Shown here piece after piece: positions 11,286-24,683 of a stretch of 64,000 nt of DNA (positions within the stretch are counted from its first letter, which is position 1; every line of letters begins with the position of its first letter). The stretch covers positions 20,706,999 through 20,770,998 of the forward strand of contig NC_092565.1 in NCBI RefSeq assembly GCF_037975245.1, given 5' to 3'. Under the pieces are notes generated by a model. That model saw nothing but the letters and a program-made list of their open reading frames with translations, was not told where the DNA came from and did no database searches. The position numbers were made by a program, and so were the translations under genes. Source of the DNA: Apostichopus japonicus. Lineage: Eukaryota > Echinodermata > Holothuroidea > Aspidochirotida > Stichopodidae.

Positions 11286-14251
11286 CAATTCAATCGAGTA
11301 CGATACTTTCAATAAATACGTTACCAAATAGATTATGACTCATTCCAACTGAAGAATTTAAATTTACATTTCTTTGAGTTAATTTGCACGATAAAGTAAA
11401 AACCAAATCATTCTAATGGCGATATTTTTAGCTTTGGGAATACGAAAATATAGGGGACCCTCTATAGACGCTCCACTGGTAATTAAAATTAAACATTAAT
11501 GTAAGATGAAAAAGCAAGATAAATGTATGAGAGAGAGAGAGAGGTGGAGAGAGGTGGAGAGAGACAACGAAATTAAATAATGAATGTCAAGTCATTGGCC
11601 TGTTCATTATATGATCGCAAGGGAATAAGATGCCCTTCACCTCACAGTGCAAGCTGTTTTTAATTGAAACGACGACATGATGAGATGAATAACTGTGTTG
11701 AGGTTAAAACCACAGAGGTATACACCAGGTTTTTGAAATGAAATTAGTATTTTTTTCTGATGAGTTATCATGTACTGATACAGAGCCATAAGTTGATTAC
11801 AGCATATATAGCTACCGGTTCCGTGATTCAATCGACTGACAAGAGGAATTCGTGTGTGCCATTTTACCCCCGTCATCCCCCCCCCTCTCTCCCTCAAAAC
11901 AAAGAATTATATAATAATAATAATAAACAGGTAAACAAAATAAACAAAACAACAACTGAAATAAGAACGTTTTTTTTTTCATGTATTAAAGAAACAAGGT
12001 TGTGTGTGTGTTTTGTCATTGTGCTTGTTTGATCAATGCGATAACATAGTCTGTAAATTATATACCATCTACATACCATCTGTTTAATGGTTTTTTGAAA
12101 CATTTTTTTCGTCAGTCTCTTAGCAACCGGCAGCACAAGCAGACGTATGGTGACATGTGAGTGTTATAGTAGCTAGTTATGACGTTAATGCCACCTTTAT
12201 GAATGATTGAAAGAAAGTTATTTTTGAAATGTTCATCTCGACAGGGAACTGCTTTCCTATGATCTTATACGTTATCCAATGTCGTGTTGTTCTGAAGTGA
12301 TATCGTAGAAATAAAACTTCTCACAGTTATTCTCATATTCTATAATCAAAACAGTAATGACACAGTTTCACACGTGCTACGTTGCCTCAGTGTGCGAACT
12401 ATAACATTATAACATCGGTTAAATAGCCATAAAATTGCGGTAAGTAATATTTACATAGCAGATGAAAAATAAGTCCTTGTAATATCGTCATAAATAAGTT
12501 GCAATTATGTTAGATCATCATTTGTATGAAATGATTATCGTAGAGTTGTTTGTTTTGTATGGTGCTTAATTAAGAGCTCCGCTTTCCTACCAATAAAAAA
12601 GAGATCGAACTGTTTTTTTTAAAGATGACTTCAAACACATATTAATTGTTGATATGTTGTAGACCGTTTTAAACACAGCTATAAGTCCAGGTTGTACTTT
12701 TGTAATACTTTTTCTTTCTTTTTAAAAAATGACCCATGTTAATAAAGTGACTGGAATACAAAGTCTAATACAGAGACCATCAAGGCTGTACCACAGATGC
12801 CGCACAGAACTCAGTGGGATAGGATAAGCGCTTTATGTCACAGCTGTTTACAGTGTAGTATATATATCTTATAGCCTACATATATGTGCTTATGTAGAGC
12901 TTATCTAATAGCATGACCCGGAGATCAGAAGGTTACATTCACTGAGTCCGGCGTTATTAATGGGGCCCGTGAAATGTTGGGTAATATACTTACAGGAAAA
13001 TGAATATACTTCCCTGTAACTTATTTTCCCAGGCTCTTACCAGGCTCTCGACGCCACTGCTTATCTACAACAGTCATTTAAATGTACAAAATTTTATTCC
13101 TTTTTCCGTACATTTTAGACAAACTGCAGGTAGGGAAGTGCCCCCCATCCCCCCCCCTCCGAGACGACGGAAGAGGAAGACGGACTTGGAAGGGCAGTGG
13201 TAAATGCGACCACGATTTGAGGTATTAAACCGAATAATCACCTCAAAACCTCTCGACCAAAAAAATCCACTATTTCAATGTTTCCATCAAAACGTGACTT
13301 CCTAATGGGGGACCTCTAGCCACGCCCACAATTAACAGAGGGCGCTGTCATATCGGTCCTATCTAGTTCCGCGAAACTTGACAAGCTTCAGTCTCGAAAA
13401 TCACTGAGAATTCCTCTGGGGAATCTCTAACGGACACATCTGGGCAAAGTACCTGGACATTATCTAATTCACACATAGGTGTTACATGCTAGAACTGGTG
13501 TAGGGTATTGACCAATCATTATTACTAGTACATTTTAGCAACAATATGTTGCCCACCGTTCGTTTGGCAACTTTATACGCTGACCATCAACCAATCAGAA
13601 ATGCTTACTTGAGGTATTTCTACAAAGAGCGATTTTTAACTACAAGTTCATTATCCTCAAGTTCATTCTCCTTAAGTTCCTTAAGTTCATTCTCCTTAAT
13701 TTCTCAATAAAAGAGACCTTTTTAAATAACACAAGGATTATATTTTTTATTACAAAACTGGAAAATATGTACTTTTCAAAGAGAAGCACTTCTTATTAAT
13801 AAAAACGAGGAATTTCTGAGCCTGGGCTCGCCCCCCCCCTCCATCCAACCCCTTCCCCTCTCCCCTACCTCGCCGATCCTGTCCACCTTACTGCAAGAAC
13901 GGCAGATGATGTGATCAAGATTCAATATCTCAACCATAGCATATACATTGTTAATCTGACATTACCCTTATAATTTCATTCACGGTTTGAACGTTATACA
14001 TATAAAGATAATACATAATCTCAGTTAAATTGAATTTTCCTTTCTTTTATGATATTTTAATTACCCTCAGCTGTTGTGGAGTTTAATCAAACCATGACCA
14101 AGTTATTTGTCATAATCCATAGCAGATGGTGCATGTTATACTTCGATTAATTTGAATGACAAATCATCAAATCATGCCACTCGAAAATGAAAGAATTAAT
14201 AGCAGGTTTACCGTATGGTTTTGTGATTTGGTACTTTAAAATAACTATAAG

Positions 14252-14254
<3 letters not shown>
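11286..14254. other. Intergenic DNA with poly-purine tracts
   Basis: Holds a GA-rich tract at 11528-11566, a C-rich tract at 13141-13165 and another at 13831-13862. Around 13050 an isolated sequence reads CAGTGGCGTC on the minus strand and resembles a hAT end, but no partner end was found. No coding region can be supported. Confidence 0.4.

Positions 14255-14326
<72 letters not shown>
14255..14326. repeat. (TA)n microsatellite
   Basis: About 35 near-perfect TA dinucleotides. Confidence 0.97.
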
Positions 14327-14328
<2 letters not shown>

Positions 14329-15169
14329 AAAGAGGGTAAATAATAACTTGTCATATGACAATTCTAATTGAAAATTAATAAACTTTGAGATAGTTTTAAT
14401 GATGTCACTTGATTGAATTGTCAATATACGGTTGACAGCAACCAAATGAAAGTGGATCATTCAGATTTTCCGTTTCTGTCGTGATTCGTCTCAAGAAAAC
14501 TGTCTCAAGTCTCAAGTTGTTGTCTTGCTATAATGTTTTAAACATTTAAAGAATTTTAAATATGACTATATCCTAGGGCATGTTTGTCCAATTTGAAACA
14601 TTTGCCTTAGAATTTGTTTTTATTTGCACGTTAATATTTTTCTCACTAATTTTATGCTCTCTCTCCACCTCTCTTGCAATCATACCAAGATTAATTAAGG
14701 TAAGTGGAAAGCTGTGCAGTATTTACTTTTCTTGCGAGGGGGGGGGGGGGTAAGGGGGGGAGGTTCAGTAGACGTATGTGTCGTGTCGTGTGTTATTTGG
14801 TATATGCCGTCAATGTTCATATATCAACATTTTTCGTCCATGTTAATTTTGAGACCTTTTGACATAATAATGTTTTGCTTTGAATAATTTAACAGTCACT
14901 CTATATGGGATCGTTTAATATATATCATAATTTTGATCAAATGAAAATGACTCGAAGCGAACATTTAGATTAAATTCATAATGGAATTCCAACACCTTTC
15001 TCGACGTTCTCATCAATTAACCAGTGTCGTATATAAAGCTACAATATTCACATCTAAGGCAGTATGTTCATATCCCGAGGGAGTACAATTTCAATTCACA
15101 ACAGCGATTATTCGCAGAAATATACTTGAGGTAACCTGACATGAATTACAGTGTACTCAAAACAGACAT
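14327..15169. other. Intergenic DNA, nothing supported
   Basis: AT-rich, with a poly-G tract at about 14738-14761. No coding, RNA or repeat feature recognised. Confidence 0.4.
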
Positions 15170-15327
15170 GTTGTACGATTACAACAGACATACCCTTGTT
15201 ATCTTGATGAGTGCACGTTCGGGTACAAGGGTCTAAGTATGAGTACGTGTACTTAAACTGTCACTAGAATATCTATATGTACTAATTTTGCAAAATGCAC
15301 AAGTACGAGTACAAATCCACGAAGGCG
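15170..15327 (+). repeat. GTAC-rich dispersed repeat, copy 1
   Basis: Dense in GTAC, GAGTAC and ACGAGTAC motifs. It resembles 36000-36200 (both have a stretch like GGTCTAAG/GGCTCTAAG, then GAGTAC, CACTAGA, and ACGAGTACAA plus CCACxAxGCCGA) and, reverse-complemented, 39780-40120. It runs straight into the 26-bp minisatellite, whose unit resembles this family's end. Confidence 0.6.
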
Positions 15328-16438
15328 AATACTAGAACATGAAACTATATTAGAATGCTGTACAGGAAACTATGCTAGCATACTAGTACAGGAAACTATA
15401 CTAGAATACAAGTACAGGAAACTATGCTAGAATACTAGTACAGGAAACTATGCTGGAATACTAGTACAGGAAACTATGCTAGCAAACTAGAACAGGAAAC
15501 TATGCTAGAATAGTTGTAGAGGAAACTGCTGGAATACTAGTACAGGAAACTATGCTGGAATACTAATACAGGAAACTATGCTGGAATACTAGTACAGGAA
15601 ACTATGCTGGAATACTAATACAGGAAACTATGCTGGAATACTAGTACAGGAAACTATGCTGGCATACTAGTACAGGAAACTATGCTGGCATACTAGTACA
15701 GGAAACTATGCTAGAATACTAATACAGGAAACTATGCTGGAATACTAGTACAGGAAACTATGCTGGAATACTAGTATTGGAAACTATGCTAGAATACTAG
15801 AACAGGAAACTTTGATAGAATACTAGTACAGGAAACTATGCTAGAATACTAGTACAGGAAACTATGCTGGAATACTAGTACAGGAAACTATGCTGGAATA
15901 CTAGTACAGGAAACTATGCTAGAATACTAATACAGGAAACTATGCTGGAATACTAGTACAGGAAACTATGCTGGAATACTAGAACAGGAAACTATGCTAG
16001 AATACTAGTACAGGAAACTATGCTGGAATACTGGTACAGGAAACTATGCTGGAATACTAGTACAGGAAACTATGCTAGAATACTAGTACAGGAAACTATG
16101 CTGGAATACTAATACAGGAAACTATGCTGGCATACTAGTACAGGAAACTATGCTAGAATACTAATACAGGAAACTATGCTGGAATACTAGTACAGGAAAC
16201 TATGCTAGAATACTAGTATTGGAAACTATGCTAGAATACTAATACAGGAAACTTTGATAGAATACTAGTACAGGAAACTATGCTAGAATACTAGAACAGG
16301 AAACTATGATAGAATACTAGAACAGGAAACTATGCTGGAATACTAATACAGGAAACTATGCTAGAATACTAGTACAGGAAACTATGCTGGAATACTAGTA
16401 CAGGAAACTATGCTGGAATACTAGTACAGGAAACTATA
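15328..16438 (+). repeat. 26-bp minisatellite
   Basis: About 43 tandem copies of a 26-bp unit like TACTAGTACAGGAAACTATG followed by CTGGAA. Variants include CTAGAA, CTAGCA, AATACAGG, GAACAGG and TATTGG. Several variants recur in runs, which suggests higher-order duplication. There is no long open frame through it because units contain stop codons. Confidence 0.97.
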
Positions 16439-16579
16439 GCTTTTGCAATTTGATTTAATTTTCTGAGAGGAATTATTTTATTGCAAGATACCTGTAGATT
16501 CCAATGATCTAGATCCTTTCAGATACACGACTCATAAGAACGACATTTCTACAGCAGTCACGTGGTCTGAATACATTGA

Positions 16580-17300
16580 ATTCAGTCGATACTCATAGCT
16601 TGTACAGTGACTACTCGTGCTACCAGTAACACATGTTAACGTGTTACGAATACAAAGTAGTAATTACTGATGCACGGTTGTGGGGCATGAACAGTAGTAA
16701 CATGTGTTACAAGCGGGTGGCAGCAGTAGTTACTGTACTAGCTATGTGTTTGAAGTAAGGAGGTAGGGTACCGCTTGATTCCAGTTCGCATCTCTCTTTA
16801 AATTACGCCAATTCGTCAAGCCGAGAACTAAGAAAGGCCTTGTTCGGCTATATACATAGGCCAACTTATAGCATGAAACGACTAGATAAGACTTCAAGTT
16901 AGAATCGCGTATTAAAGAACTCGCACTCAATGGTTGGTATAGCAACTATACTGTTCATGTCCTATAACCGCGCATCAGTAATTACTACTTTGTGTTCGTA
17001 ACACGGTAACATGTGTTACAGGTGGCACTGTAACAACTGTAATGCTGTTAACTTGTTGCCATGTAAGACAAAGAACCTGCGCGACTGGAAAAGGAGTCTA
17101 TGAAGATGAGAATGCCTACCTATACTGTTCATGTCCCACAACCGTGCATCAGGAATAACTACTTTGTGTTCGTAACACAGTAGTAACACTGTTCGTAACA
17201 CGGTAATACTGTTCATGTGCCACAACCGTGCATCAGTAATTACTACTTTGTGTTCCTAACATGTGTTAAAGGACACGAACAGTAGTTACCTTACGAGCCA
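16580..17300. repeat. Cluster of inverted palindromic repeats
   Basis: One forward copy (about 16580-16710) and three reverse copies (about 16950-17030, 17120-17190, 17205-17300) of a module. The module runs GATACTCATAGC, a GTAACACATGTTAC palindrome, CGTGTTACGAAC, AAAGTAGTAATTACTGATG, CACGGTTGTGGG and ACATGAACAG. A further copy lies at 43710-43830. Inverted adjacent copies could form long hairpins. Open frames through these copies share a CYEHKVVI-DARLWDMN-like stretch, but it follows the repeat and I do not treat it as a gene. Confidence 0.8.
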
Positions 17301-17612
17301 TGAGTATCGGGTGTTGAATTTCATCATTTTGACGTTTTTTCTCTGGAGAATTATATTATATAGAGACCCCCTACATTGCAGTGGGTTTCAACGACCTCGG
17401 GACCACAAACCCTTCCCTCCCGCCCCTGCATTAGACACTTGCACCTTCTTTTCACCAAACTTTAATTACTATTTAATTAATTTAATTTGATATAACCCTT
17501 CAAAGTTGCACTAACGCATGCAAATGCAAATTAAAACGAGGCAAACACTATAGGTCACATAAAAATTTAACTAGTCAATCTAAAGACAGACATGTTACCA
17601 GGAGATTGTATT

Positions 17613-17846
17613 ATTCAAGAGCAACGGCAATAAATGAAGTCAATTTAAGAAGATTCAATAGCAACGGCAATTACTAAAGCCAACTTAAGAAGATTCAAGA
17701 GCAACGGCAATTACTTTAATCAAGTTAAGAAGATTCAAGAGCAAAAGAAATTACTTAAGTCAATTTGAGAATATTCAAGAGCACAAGAAATTACTAAAGC
17801 CAACTTAAGAAGATTCAAGAGCAACGGCTAAAGTCAACTTAAGAAG
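17613..17846 (+). repeat. 40-bp tandem repeat
   Basis: About six copies of a 40-bp unit beginning ATTCAAGAGCAACGGCAATT and ending CAACTTAAGAAG. The last copy carries an internal deletion. Confidence 0.9.
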
Positions 17847-20838
17847 CTACTTTAAGAGTTTCTTTGTAATAAATACTTCTTACATTCTTTGTAAAGATAA
17901 AGATCAAGGGGCGTTGTACGTATGAATTCAATTAAGCACATTTTACCATTTATTTAAACCTTCATTTCTCTTATATCATTTAAAAGAATAGTATACACAC
18001 TGTACAGTGATGTCGAAATTCATTTTCGGCTAGACGTTTCCTCAATTATTTAAACCAATCATTTCACAATGCGCAAGTGTGTGAACACGCCTGACTCAAT
18101 TCAAAGTGCCAAATCAAAAGAATACAATAGAAATTTGACCTTACTCACAAGTTAATTTGCAAAAAATTGAAAAATTGAAACTGTGAATTTACAAAGAAAA
18201 TATATGCGGGCGTATATTTTAGCAGGAACTCAGACGTAATCAATCATGAATAAACTCGCATTTACATGTGAACAAAAATGAACGTTAATTTCGTTATATA
18301 ATTACACCGTGTGAAGAAAATGATGGCAAATCGCTAATGACTTTATTGAAACTAATTTTAGAATTGATTGAAACTGTTTTGGACACAGATTTCTAGAGTA
18401 GCCTTTTAGATTAAGGTCACAAGCAATCTATTTATTTGAGATAACTTAATTTTCACGAACCAAAAGAGCAGAAACCACGATTCGTAATTATCCTTCTTAA
18501 ATCAAGTTTTCTAAATATGTGCAGATGTGTCCCACGCAATTTTTTTTTTGTATGTACAAGGACAACGTTGACGGATTGTGACATGTAAATTACTCCCCAA
18601 TTAGAACTAAACAGAAGATAGATAAAAAATAGCAAGCACAAAAAACAACATGGAATGAAAAAAAAACCCTCTCCAAATGATATCGGAAGGTCTCTGAAGG
18701 CATATTGAAATATATTGGCGCGCTATGTCGCATCAGGTAGAAATAAGATGACATTAAGAATTGAAATTTTGCGAGGACGTGACTTATTAAAGCAGGTTAT
18801 TTATGAGGAGAATGCTTATAACAATACCTTCTGTCTCTTGCCAAGGAAGAAATAATTGCTGAACAAAGAAAGCTGATAGACTGCAATACAAAAACACTAC
18901 AGAAATAAAGTAGAAAATATATATATGTTAAAAATAGGCAAATATTTTACCATATGTTTATCTTGACAAACCTAGTTCCTCATATATATGTCAGCGATCA
19001 ATGTTTTTACAGAAAAAAATTAAATAAATGGCATAAATGATAACATGAATAAGGAAGGGGTGTGCACGACTCCCCTTGTGAGAGGGGGGGGGGAGGTGCC
19101 CATAGAAATATGAAGTAATGAAAAATGATGCATTCTTATATTTAGGCCAAAGTAGGTTACAAAAAAACAAGGTTGGCCAATGACTACTTTTTAATTTGTT
19201 TTGTGTAGCTTGAATAGAGGAGGAGGGGGGACGTCCCCACATCCCTTGAATCCGTTCCTGGTAATAAATGCTCACACAATCATTACAATTAAGTTTTTCA
19301 CTCTTTTTTAAGCCATTTGAAGAAGTCGAGTGAATGAAAAGGTCAAACCAGAACAGTTTAAATGGGAAAACCGGGTTTTTTTTCTTTTAGATGAGAACTC
19401 CACTTTACGAGCTGACAGGTGAACCCCCAGACCGCTATACGCTACGTATCATTGCTTCGTATGGCAAGTTGATGCACTCATCCATAGCACTGAATTCTAA
19501 TTATAACCTTATATTCAGTAACACGTGTTACTGCATATGGTCAATATATTTCTAGAAAATAGAGACCACATTTAAAAAAGCTGCTTTATTGTAAAAGTGA
19601 AAATAAAATATTAATTAATAACAATTAACTTAAAGTAATCTTCGTATCAGTACAGGGCGAATATGCTGATATGATCTGTTAATAAAATTATTCGTTTTTG
19701 GGAAAAATTGGTATACTATGCATAAGTCTGTGAATCGTATGGATTTGATTAACTGTAATCTTACAGTAAAAACAATAGGAACTGTTAATAAGGAGCAATT
19801 TCAGTTACTTGCTTTAAAAAATTGAGAGTTATATTTTATGTCACATCATTTTAAATCTCTTGTCACTATTTATTCAAATCTCAAATGATACTATTCAACG
19901 TTAATATTGTAAAGTCTTAACTGGTGATTTATGTTAAGTGCATTTAGCCTAGTTTCAAATTTCGAGTGGCCTTGACTGATAAACAGAATTGTTTTGTTTA
20001 GGACATTGCCCCTGATACATTCTTCAAGTTAGCTGCCAAATATACTTATCTTAGATTAGATTGAATACATTTAAAATGTAATAATATATAGTATAACCCT
20101 GAATGACATTTTCATGTTTTTAAATTTTAAACAGACTTTTTTTTTTTTTGGGGGGGGGGCAACATTTTCCAACTTGTGCCTGGATGTTTCTTTGTCACAA
20201 AATAAAGGTTAAGGCGCACAAAATTATATAATGTCGGTTAACGAGTAAAGATTCGGTGTGCAATACTAGGATATTTTAAACCTCACATTTCTTAAACATT
20301 CAGTTTATAATATAAATTGAAGCTTGGCTAGTCGAGATAATTCCCTGTTCCATTTTTTTAAAGTATTTGAAAATAAATCATCTGATCGAAAATATGCTTT
20401 AATTTCGTTTCATGTTATCATTCAGAGAGTTGTGAACATTCTACAACATCATTAGTATCACACGGATGTTGTTTTAGTTTTTACTTTTACACGCTTTCTT
20501 TAATCTTATTTTTATTGTCTTATTCTCCATAGCAAAATAATGTTACATTTTTCTATCACACGAGACTTGAGAGGGATAGGAAATTTCATTGTTCTAAAAC
20601 TGTTTCCAACCATTGTCAAGATTCAACTATAGGAAACGTTGTCATATATTAACACAGACAATAATAATGTTCAAATCCGAAGGAAGTTATGAACCGACAA
20701 ACAAATAAAAAAAAAGTCAGATTCGTGCAGGGTTAATAATAGACGTGGGCATTTAATGTCAATAGTGATAAATTTGATAGTATACATAATCGTGTTCGGG
20801 ATACATTATTCACTGCCATATCAGAGGGTCATTGGTCG
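17847..20838. other. Intergenic DNA with possible decayed transposon piece
   Basis: Mostly AT-rich without features. Between about 19040 and 19265 a G-rich/C-rich stretch, ending GGATGTGG...TTGAATCCGTTCCTGG, looks like an old hAT-type MITE half. I could not define both ends or a target duplication. Poly-T/poly-G occurs at about 20140-20160. Confidence 0.35.
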
Positions 20839-21170
20839 CAGTGGCGTAGGAAGGTACTCTTGAGTGGGGGGGGGGCTGAAGAGTGATGGCCGGCCTGAGG
20901 GAGGGGTCAAGGGGAGGGGGATTTTTTTCCAGGTGTCCTCAGATGCAATTTGGTGCAATATAGCACACTTCAACACCCACTCCATTTTGTAAATAATTTT
21001 GCATTTTCACCTGGCCTTAGATGCAATTTGGTGCTCCAAATGAGATTTTTTTCTCATTTGGATATGAAAAAGGGGTTTTCAAGGGGGGGGGGCGGAATGA
21101 TACTTCCGCCCCACCATATTTTTCACTGGGGGGGGCTGGCGCCCCCAGCCCCCCGGTTCCTACGCCCTTG
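20839..21170 (+). mobile_element. hAT-type MITE, copy 2
   Basis: A 332-bp element starting CAGTGGCGTAGGAAGGTAC and ending GGTTCCTACGCCCTTG. It is flanked by 8-bp duplications ATTGGTCG (20831-20838) and ATTGGTCA (21171-21178), one mismatch. It is the inverted relative of 1303-1599 and is longer by a partial internal duplication of the GATGCAATTTGGTG segment (about 20942-20955 and 21020-21034). No coding capacity. Confidence 0.9.
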
Positions 21171-21178
21171 ATTGGTCA

Positions 21179-23381
21179 TGAAATATTCCATTCAATTTAA
21201 GGTCATGGGTCATCTGGAACCCTTTTCGAGTGAATCCTTAAAGTTATGTAATCAAAAGAAACCTGTTACTTCAACCCCTTAAAGGAAATTCAAACAAAGG
21301 GAAGTGTTTCGTTAATAACCAATATAAAGTACAAAGCATAGGCCTACTATTATCAAAGTCACAAAGTACGAACACACAGGGATCAGTGAAGTTGGACAAC
21401 AATAATAACTTACACCACAAAAATATTTAGGAGTAATGCATGGGTATTTATTAACGAAAAAGTGACTTTGTTTCGCTCCGAAAGCCTAACCTACCCCCCC
21501 CCCCTTCTACCCATGTCAAGTTGACGAAAAACACGTTACCAAAACCTGGTACTTTCTTCTCTAACACCTATTTCAGTGACACTTCCTTGTAACCCACCCC
21601 CCTCCCCCAACCCCTCTCCACCTTGAGCCTGCTCTCCCATCCTTATCACGGATTGTTAACGATGCTCTTAATTTATATGTAAATATGTTGATCACGTGAC
21701 GTGGGGTTCATGTGAAGTGACATTTAGTAACTTGTATATTGAAAATTGGTTTGTCAAGCCATCTTAAACGTTCCATGACGTCATCTTCAGTCTAAACCGA
21801 GGATCTCTCATGTTTTAAATGCTGACGGTCTTTTCTGCATTTTTTTATTATTCGATAGAGGCCTATACCTCTTAACAAAATGCATAATATTACCACATAT
21901 AATATGTATATTCATGAATAATAACATTTCTACCGACTTAATATCCTCTACACTTGTTTTTTTTATAACAATTTCGTTTGCAGAGCAGAAGGAAGAAGGG
22001 AAATAAAAAAAGAAAGAAAAATCAATTGCTCTCTCCCAAAAAAATGTAACAAGACGTAAAAAAGTTCGTGAGGTATAATTTGTTTCTCCTTTTTTATCTT
22101 CAGTTTTGTTTTGTTTTATTTTTGGTTTTAAAGATCAGACCATAACATTTTACTGCCTCCCATGAAAGCATAAAAAAGATGAAGATGAAGATGAGAGAGA
22201 GAGGGAGAGACAAAGAGGCAGAGCAAATAGAAACGTCACTTCATCGATTACTTATATGTATGACCTGGCCTCCGGTGAGCAGAGCAGAAGTTTTCCTGAG
22301 GATGTACTTAAATACCTCCTCAATAAACTAAATTTACATATTTTCATCGCTTCTATTTGTAGATGAGAGCGTTTTTCTTCCTTTTCTAGTTTTTTATTTA
22401 CGCTCATATTCCTCCAAACTGTTTAAAGATAGACAAAAATAAAAGAAACAGGTAGAAAGGAACAATTTTGTCGTTGGCTGTGTCGTGATTTGACAGTAAA
22501 ATATTAAATCGTTTACTTCAGGCCTTTTTTTTATTATCTTGACTAAAATGAAGATGTTGATGATGGTTGTGATTTATTAATCCTTAAACTTTATATGGTC
22601 TTTCCTTTTAGATAATAAACGTTTCCCTCTATATTTTTCAGTCAAAGGAAACCGACTTTCTCGAGGACTTCCATTTGCAATAAAAAAGAAGCTATGTAAT
22701 AAAGCAAATTAAACCTTGAATTATTCTATTTTTTTTCTATTTTATATCTGAGATCAGGCCTCTCGTCTCTAAATCGCTTTTCTTTTTTTTTAAATTTGAA
22801 AATAATTCTCACTATTTCGTTTGGTTAAAATTTGGGTAATAGTTTCTGATATCATATTGGGCAAAAATCTCTCCGACCAGAAATATATCTTGACATTGCA
22901 AGTGGCTTACGGACAATTTAATTTTTGATTTTTGATTCAGTTAACTCTATTTGAGAAATAAGATGAAAAAGTTGACTTAAAAGATGACTTTATTCAGAAT
23001 TTTAGTCCAAGATGAAAAGACAAAGTTTGCTTGCTAGTAATGTTTCTTTAGCCATTCCGTTTTTTAAGAAATTTGATTTGATTTGATTTATTTGATTTTC
23101 CACAGATAATGAATATATACATGTGGAGGGAAGTCCTCTCAAATTCAGCTGTTAAACAGCTGTTCAGCTGTTAATCCATTGTCTTTACATATTATAGTAA
23201 TTCAACCAAAACCATTGATTATGTCACTTCATATTATCTTAAATAATCTCCCTCGAATGATATTCAACACCATTTGTCCTTGAAAAATGTGAAATATGTT
23301 GTGAAAATGTTATTGATGCCAGTCGTGTTTTTTCCCTCATTTATTGCGTAATAGATTGTATTATGATGAAGTGAACTAATA
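21179..23381. other. Intergenic DNA, nothing supported
   Basis: AT-rich with a C-rich tract at 21495-21507 and at 21596-21608, a short GA-rich run at about 22190-22220 and a short TTTGATT repeat at about 23077-23098. One CRE-like TGACGTCA lies at 21776-21783. No gene recognised. Confidence 0.4.
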
Positions 23382-23389
23382 GTTTCTGT

Positions 23390-24457
23390 CAGTGGCGGCG
23401 GAACCGGGGGGCTTGGGGAGGGGGGCTCAGCCCCCCCAATGAAAAAGTTGAGGGGGCAAATGCATGATAAGCCCCCCCCAATATTTACCAAGGCTCCGAA
23501 ACGTGCATCTGCCCATTTTTCAATGCATACTTGTCGATCTGTCCGATGCACACGTATACTATTTAGGTGTAATAATTTTAGTAATTGCTGGGGACCCTCG
23601 GCCCGTCCCCTGGCTATAGACCACATTGTCACCCCAACCGCGTCTTCACGCCCCGTGAAAAGTGGAAGCAGTGAGGGTGAGTACCGGTAAGCGTAACACA
23701 ACTTCGTCTTAGGCCAATGACTTGCCTCATTTCAGCCAGTTCTCCAACATCCCCTTACTTAGTGGCGGAGCGTCCATATATACAGCCAGGGGGCGGATGC
23801 CCCCCCCCCCCCCTGACGGACTCAAATGGACTGCTGGCGCCCTTTTCAGCTTTTTACTTATTCGCGATTATTGACTATTTTATTGCGCTCTCATATGCCT
23901 ATTGACATTTGTCATATTCTGTTGGTGTAATTTTCAGACAAAATGGCGACGACACCTATTTATTCTCCGTTTATCTGCAAATAAGCAAGGCCCGGAAAGG
24001 GTCATTTCCTGCAATCTAGGGAGTATCTTTACTCAAAAATCACCAACCTGTGGTGGCGCTCCTCTTAGATAGTGTCTAAAGCGCCCCTACAGACCATTCC
24101 TGCCCCCTGACCAATAGCCCTAGCTCCGCCACTGCCCTTACTACACTCAAAAACGTCTTTGCGAGTACACTACGAGTAATAGCTACTCTCTTAAAACACC
24201 ATCGAATATACAAATTACAATGTTTTTACAGACTTTTACGTGCAATCTGAGAAATTGCAGGCTTGAGACCCATATTTTAGGGCTAGGTATTCGCAGCATA
24301 AAACACTCGGGGAGTGCCGTTTCCGGCCATATGGGGGTTTGAAAAAAACCCAAAATTTTCTTGTACGCTCCGCGCCAACCCATGGTGGCGCTCCGCTTAG
24401 ATAGTCTCCACACATTAGCCCCCCCCCCCCAATAATTTTCCCGTTCCGCCGCGCCTG
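23390..24457. mobile_element. Outer hAT-type element, split by a nested element
   Basis: It starts CAGTGGCGGCGGAACCGG and ends in the reverse complement of CAGGCGCGGCGGAAC, giving terminal inverted repeats of about 15 bp with 2-3 mismatches. It is flanked by a perfect 8-bp duplication GTTTCTGT (23382-23389 and 24458-24465). Without the 375-bp nested element and its 8-bp duplication the host element is about 685 bp. A 145-residue minus-strand frame overlaps its left end but shows no transposase motif, so the element looks non-autonomous. Confidence 0.9.
23760..24134. mobile_element. Nested hAT-type MITE
   Basis: A 375-bp element with terminal inverted repeats TAGTGGCGGAGC/GCTCCGCCACTG, inserted into the element at 23390-24457. 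A perfect 8-bp duplication CCCTTACT flanks it (23752-23759 and 24135-24142). Its right subterminal stretch (GGTGGCGCTCCTCTTAGATA) resembles that of the host (GGTGGCGCTCCGCTTAGATA, about 24384), so the two are related families. No coding capacity. Confidence 0.92.
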
Positions 24458-24683
24458 GTTTCTGTGTTAGACTAAGTAGTCCAGTCACTTTTATTGACGA
24501 CCTGTATATGTTTAAATGGTTATTTCCTACCTCTCCTGCCTCTCCTCTACCCTGCTGGTTTCCTTCTTCACTCCATCCTTCTCTCTTGTCTACTGTAATT
24601 CCCTTACATCTATCTCTTTGTGTTCACCATGCTCATTAACCTGTCTGTATTCTGTGTGTGTGTGTATTTGTCCTTTCTGTTCA

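Noticed and set aside
11755-11790. CTGATGAG near 11758 as a hammerhead core
   Set aside because: No following stem II plus GAAA at the right place.
12960-13200. Possible hAT element with CAGTGGCGTC end on the minus strand near 13059
   Set aside because: No matching second end or 8-bp duplication could be found.
23264-23701. 145-residue minus-strand ORF, longest in the window
   Set aside because: It straddles the boundary of a hAT element and C/G-runs, with no transposase motif.
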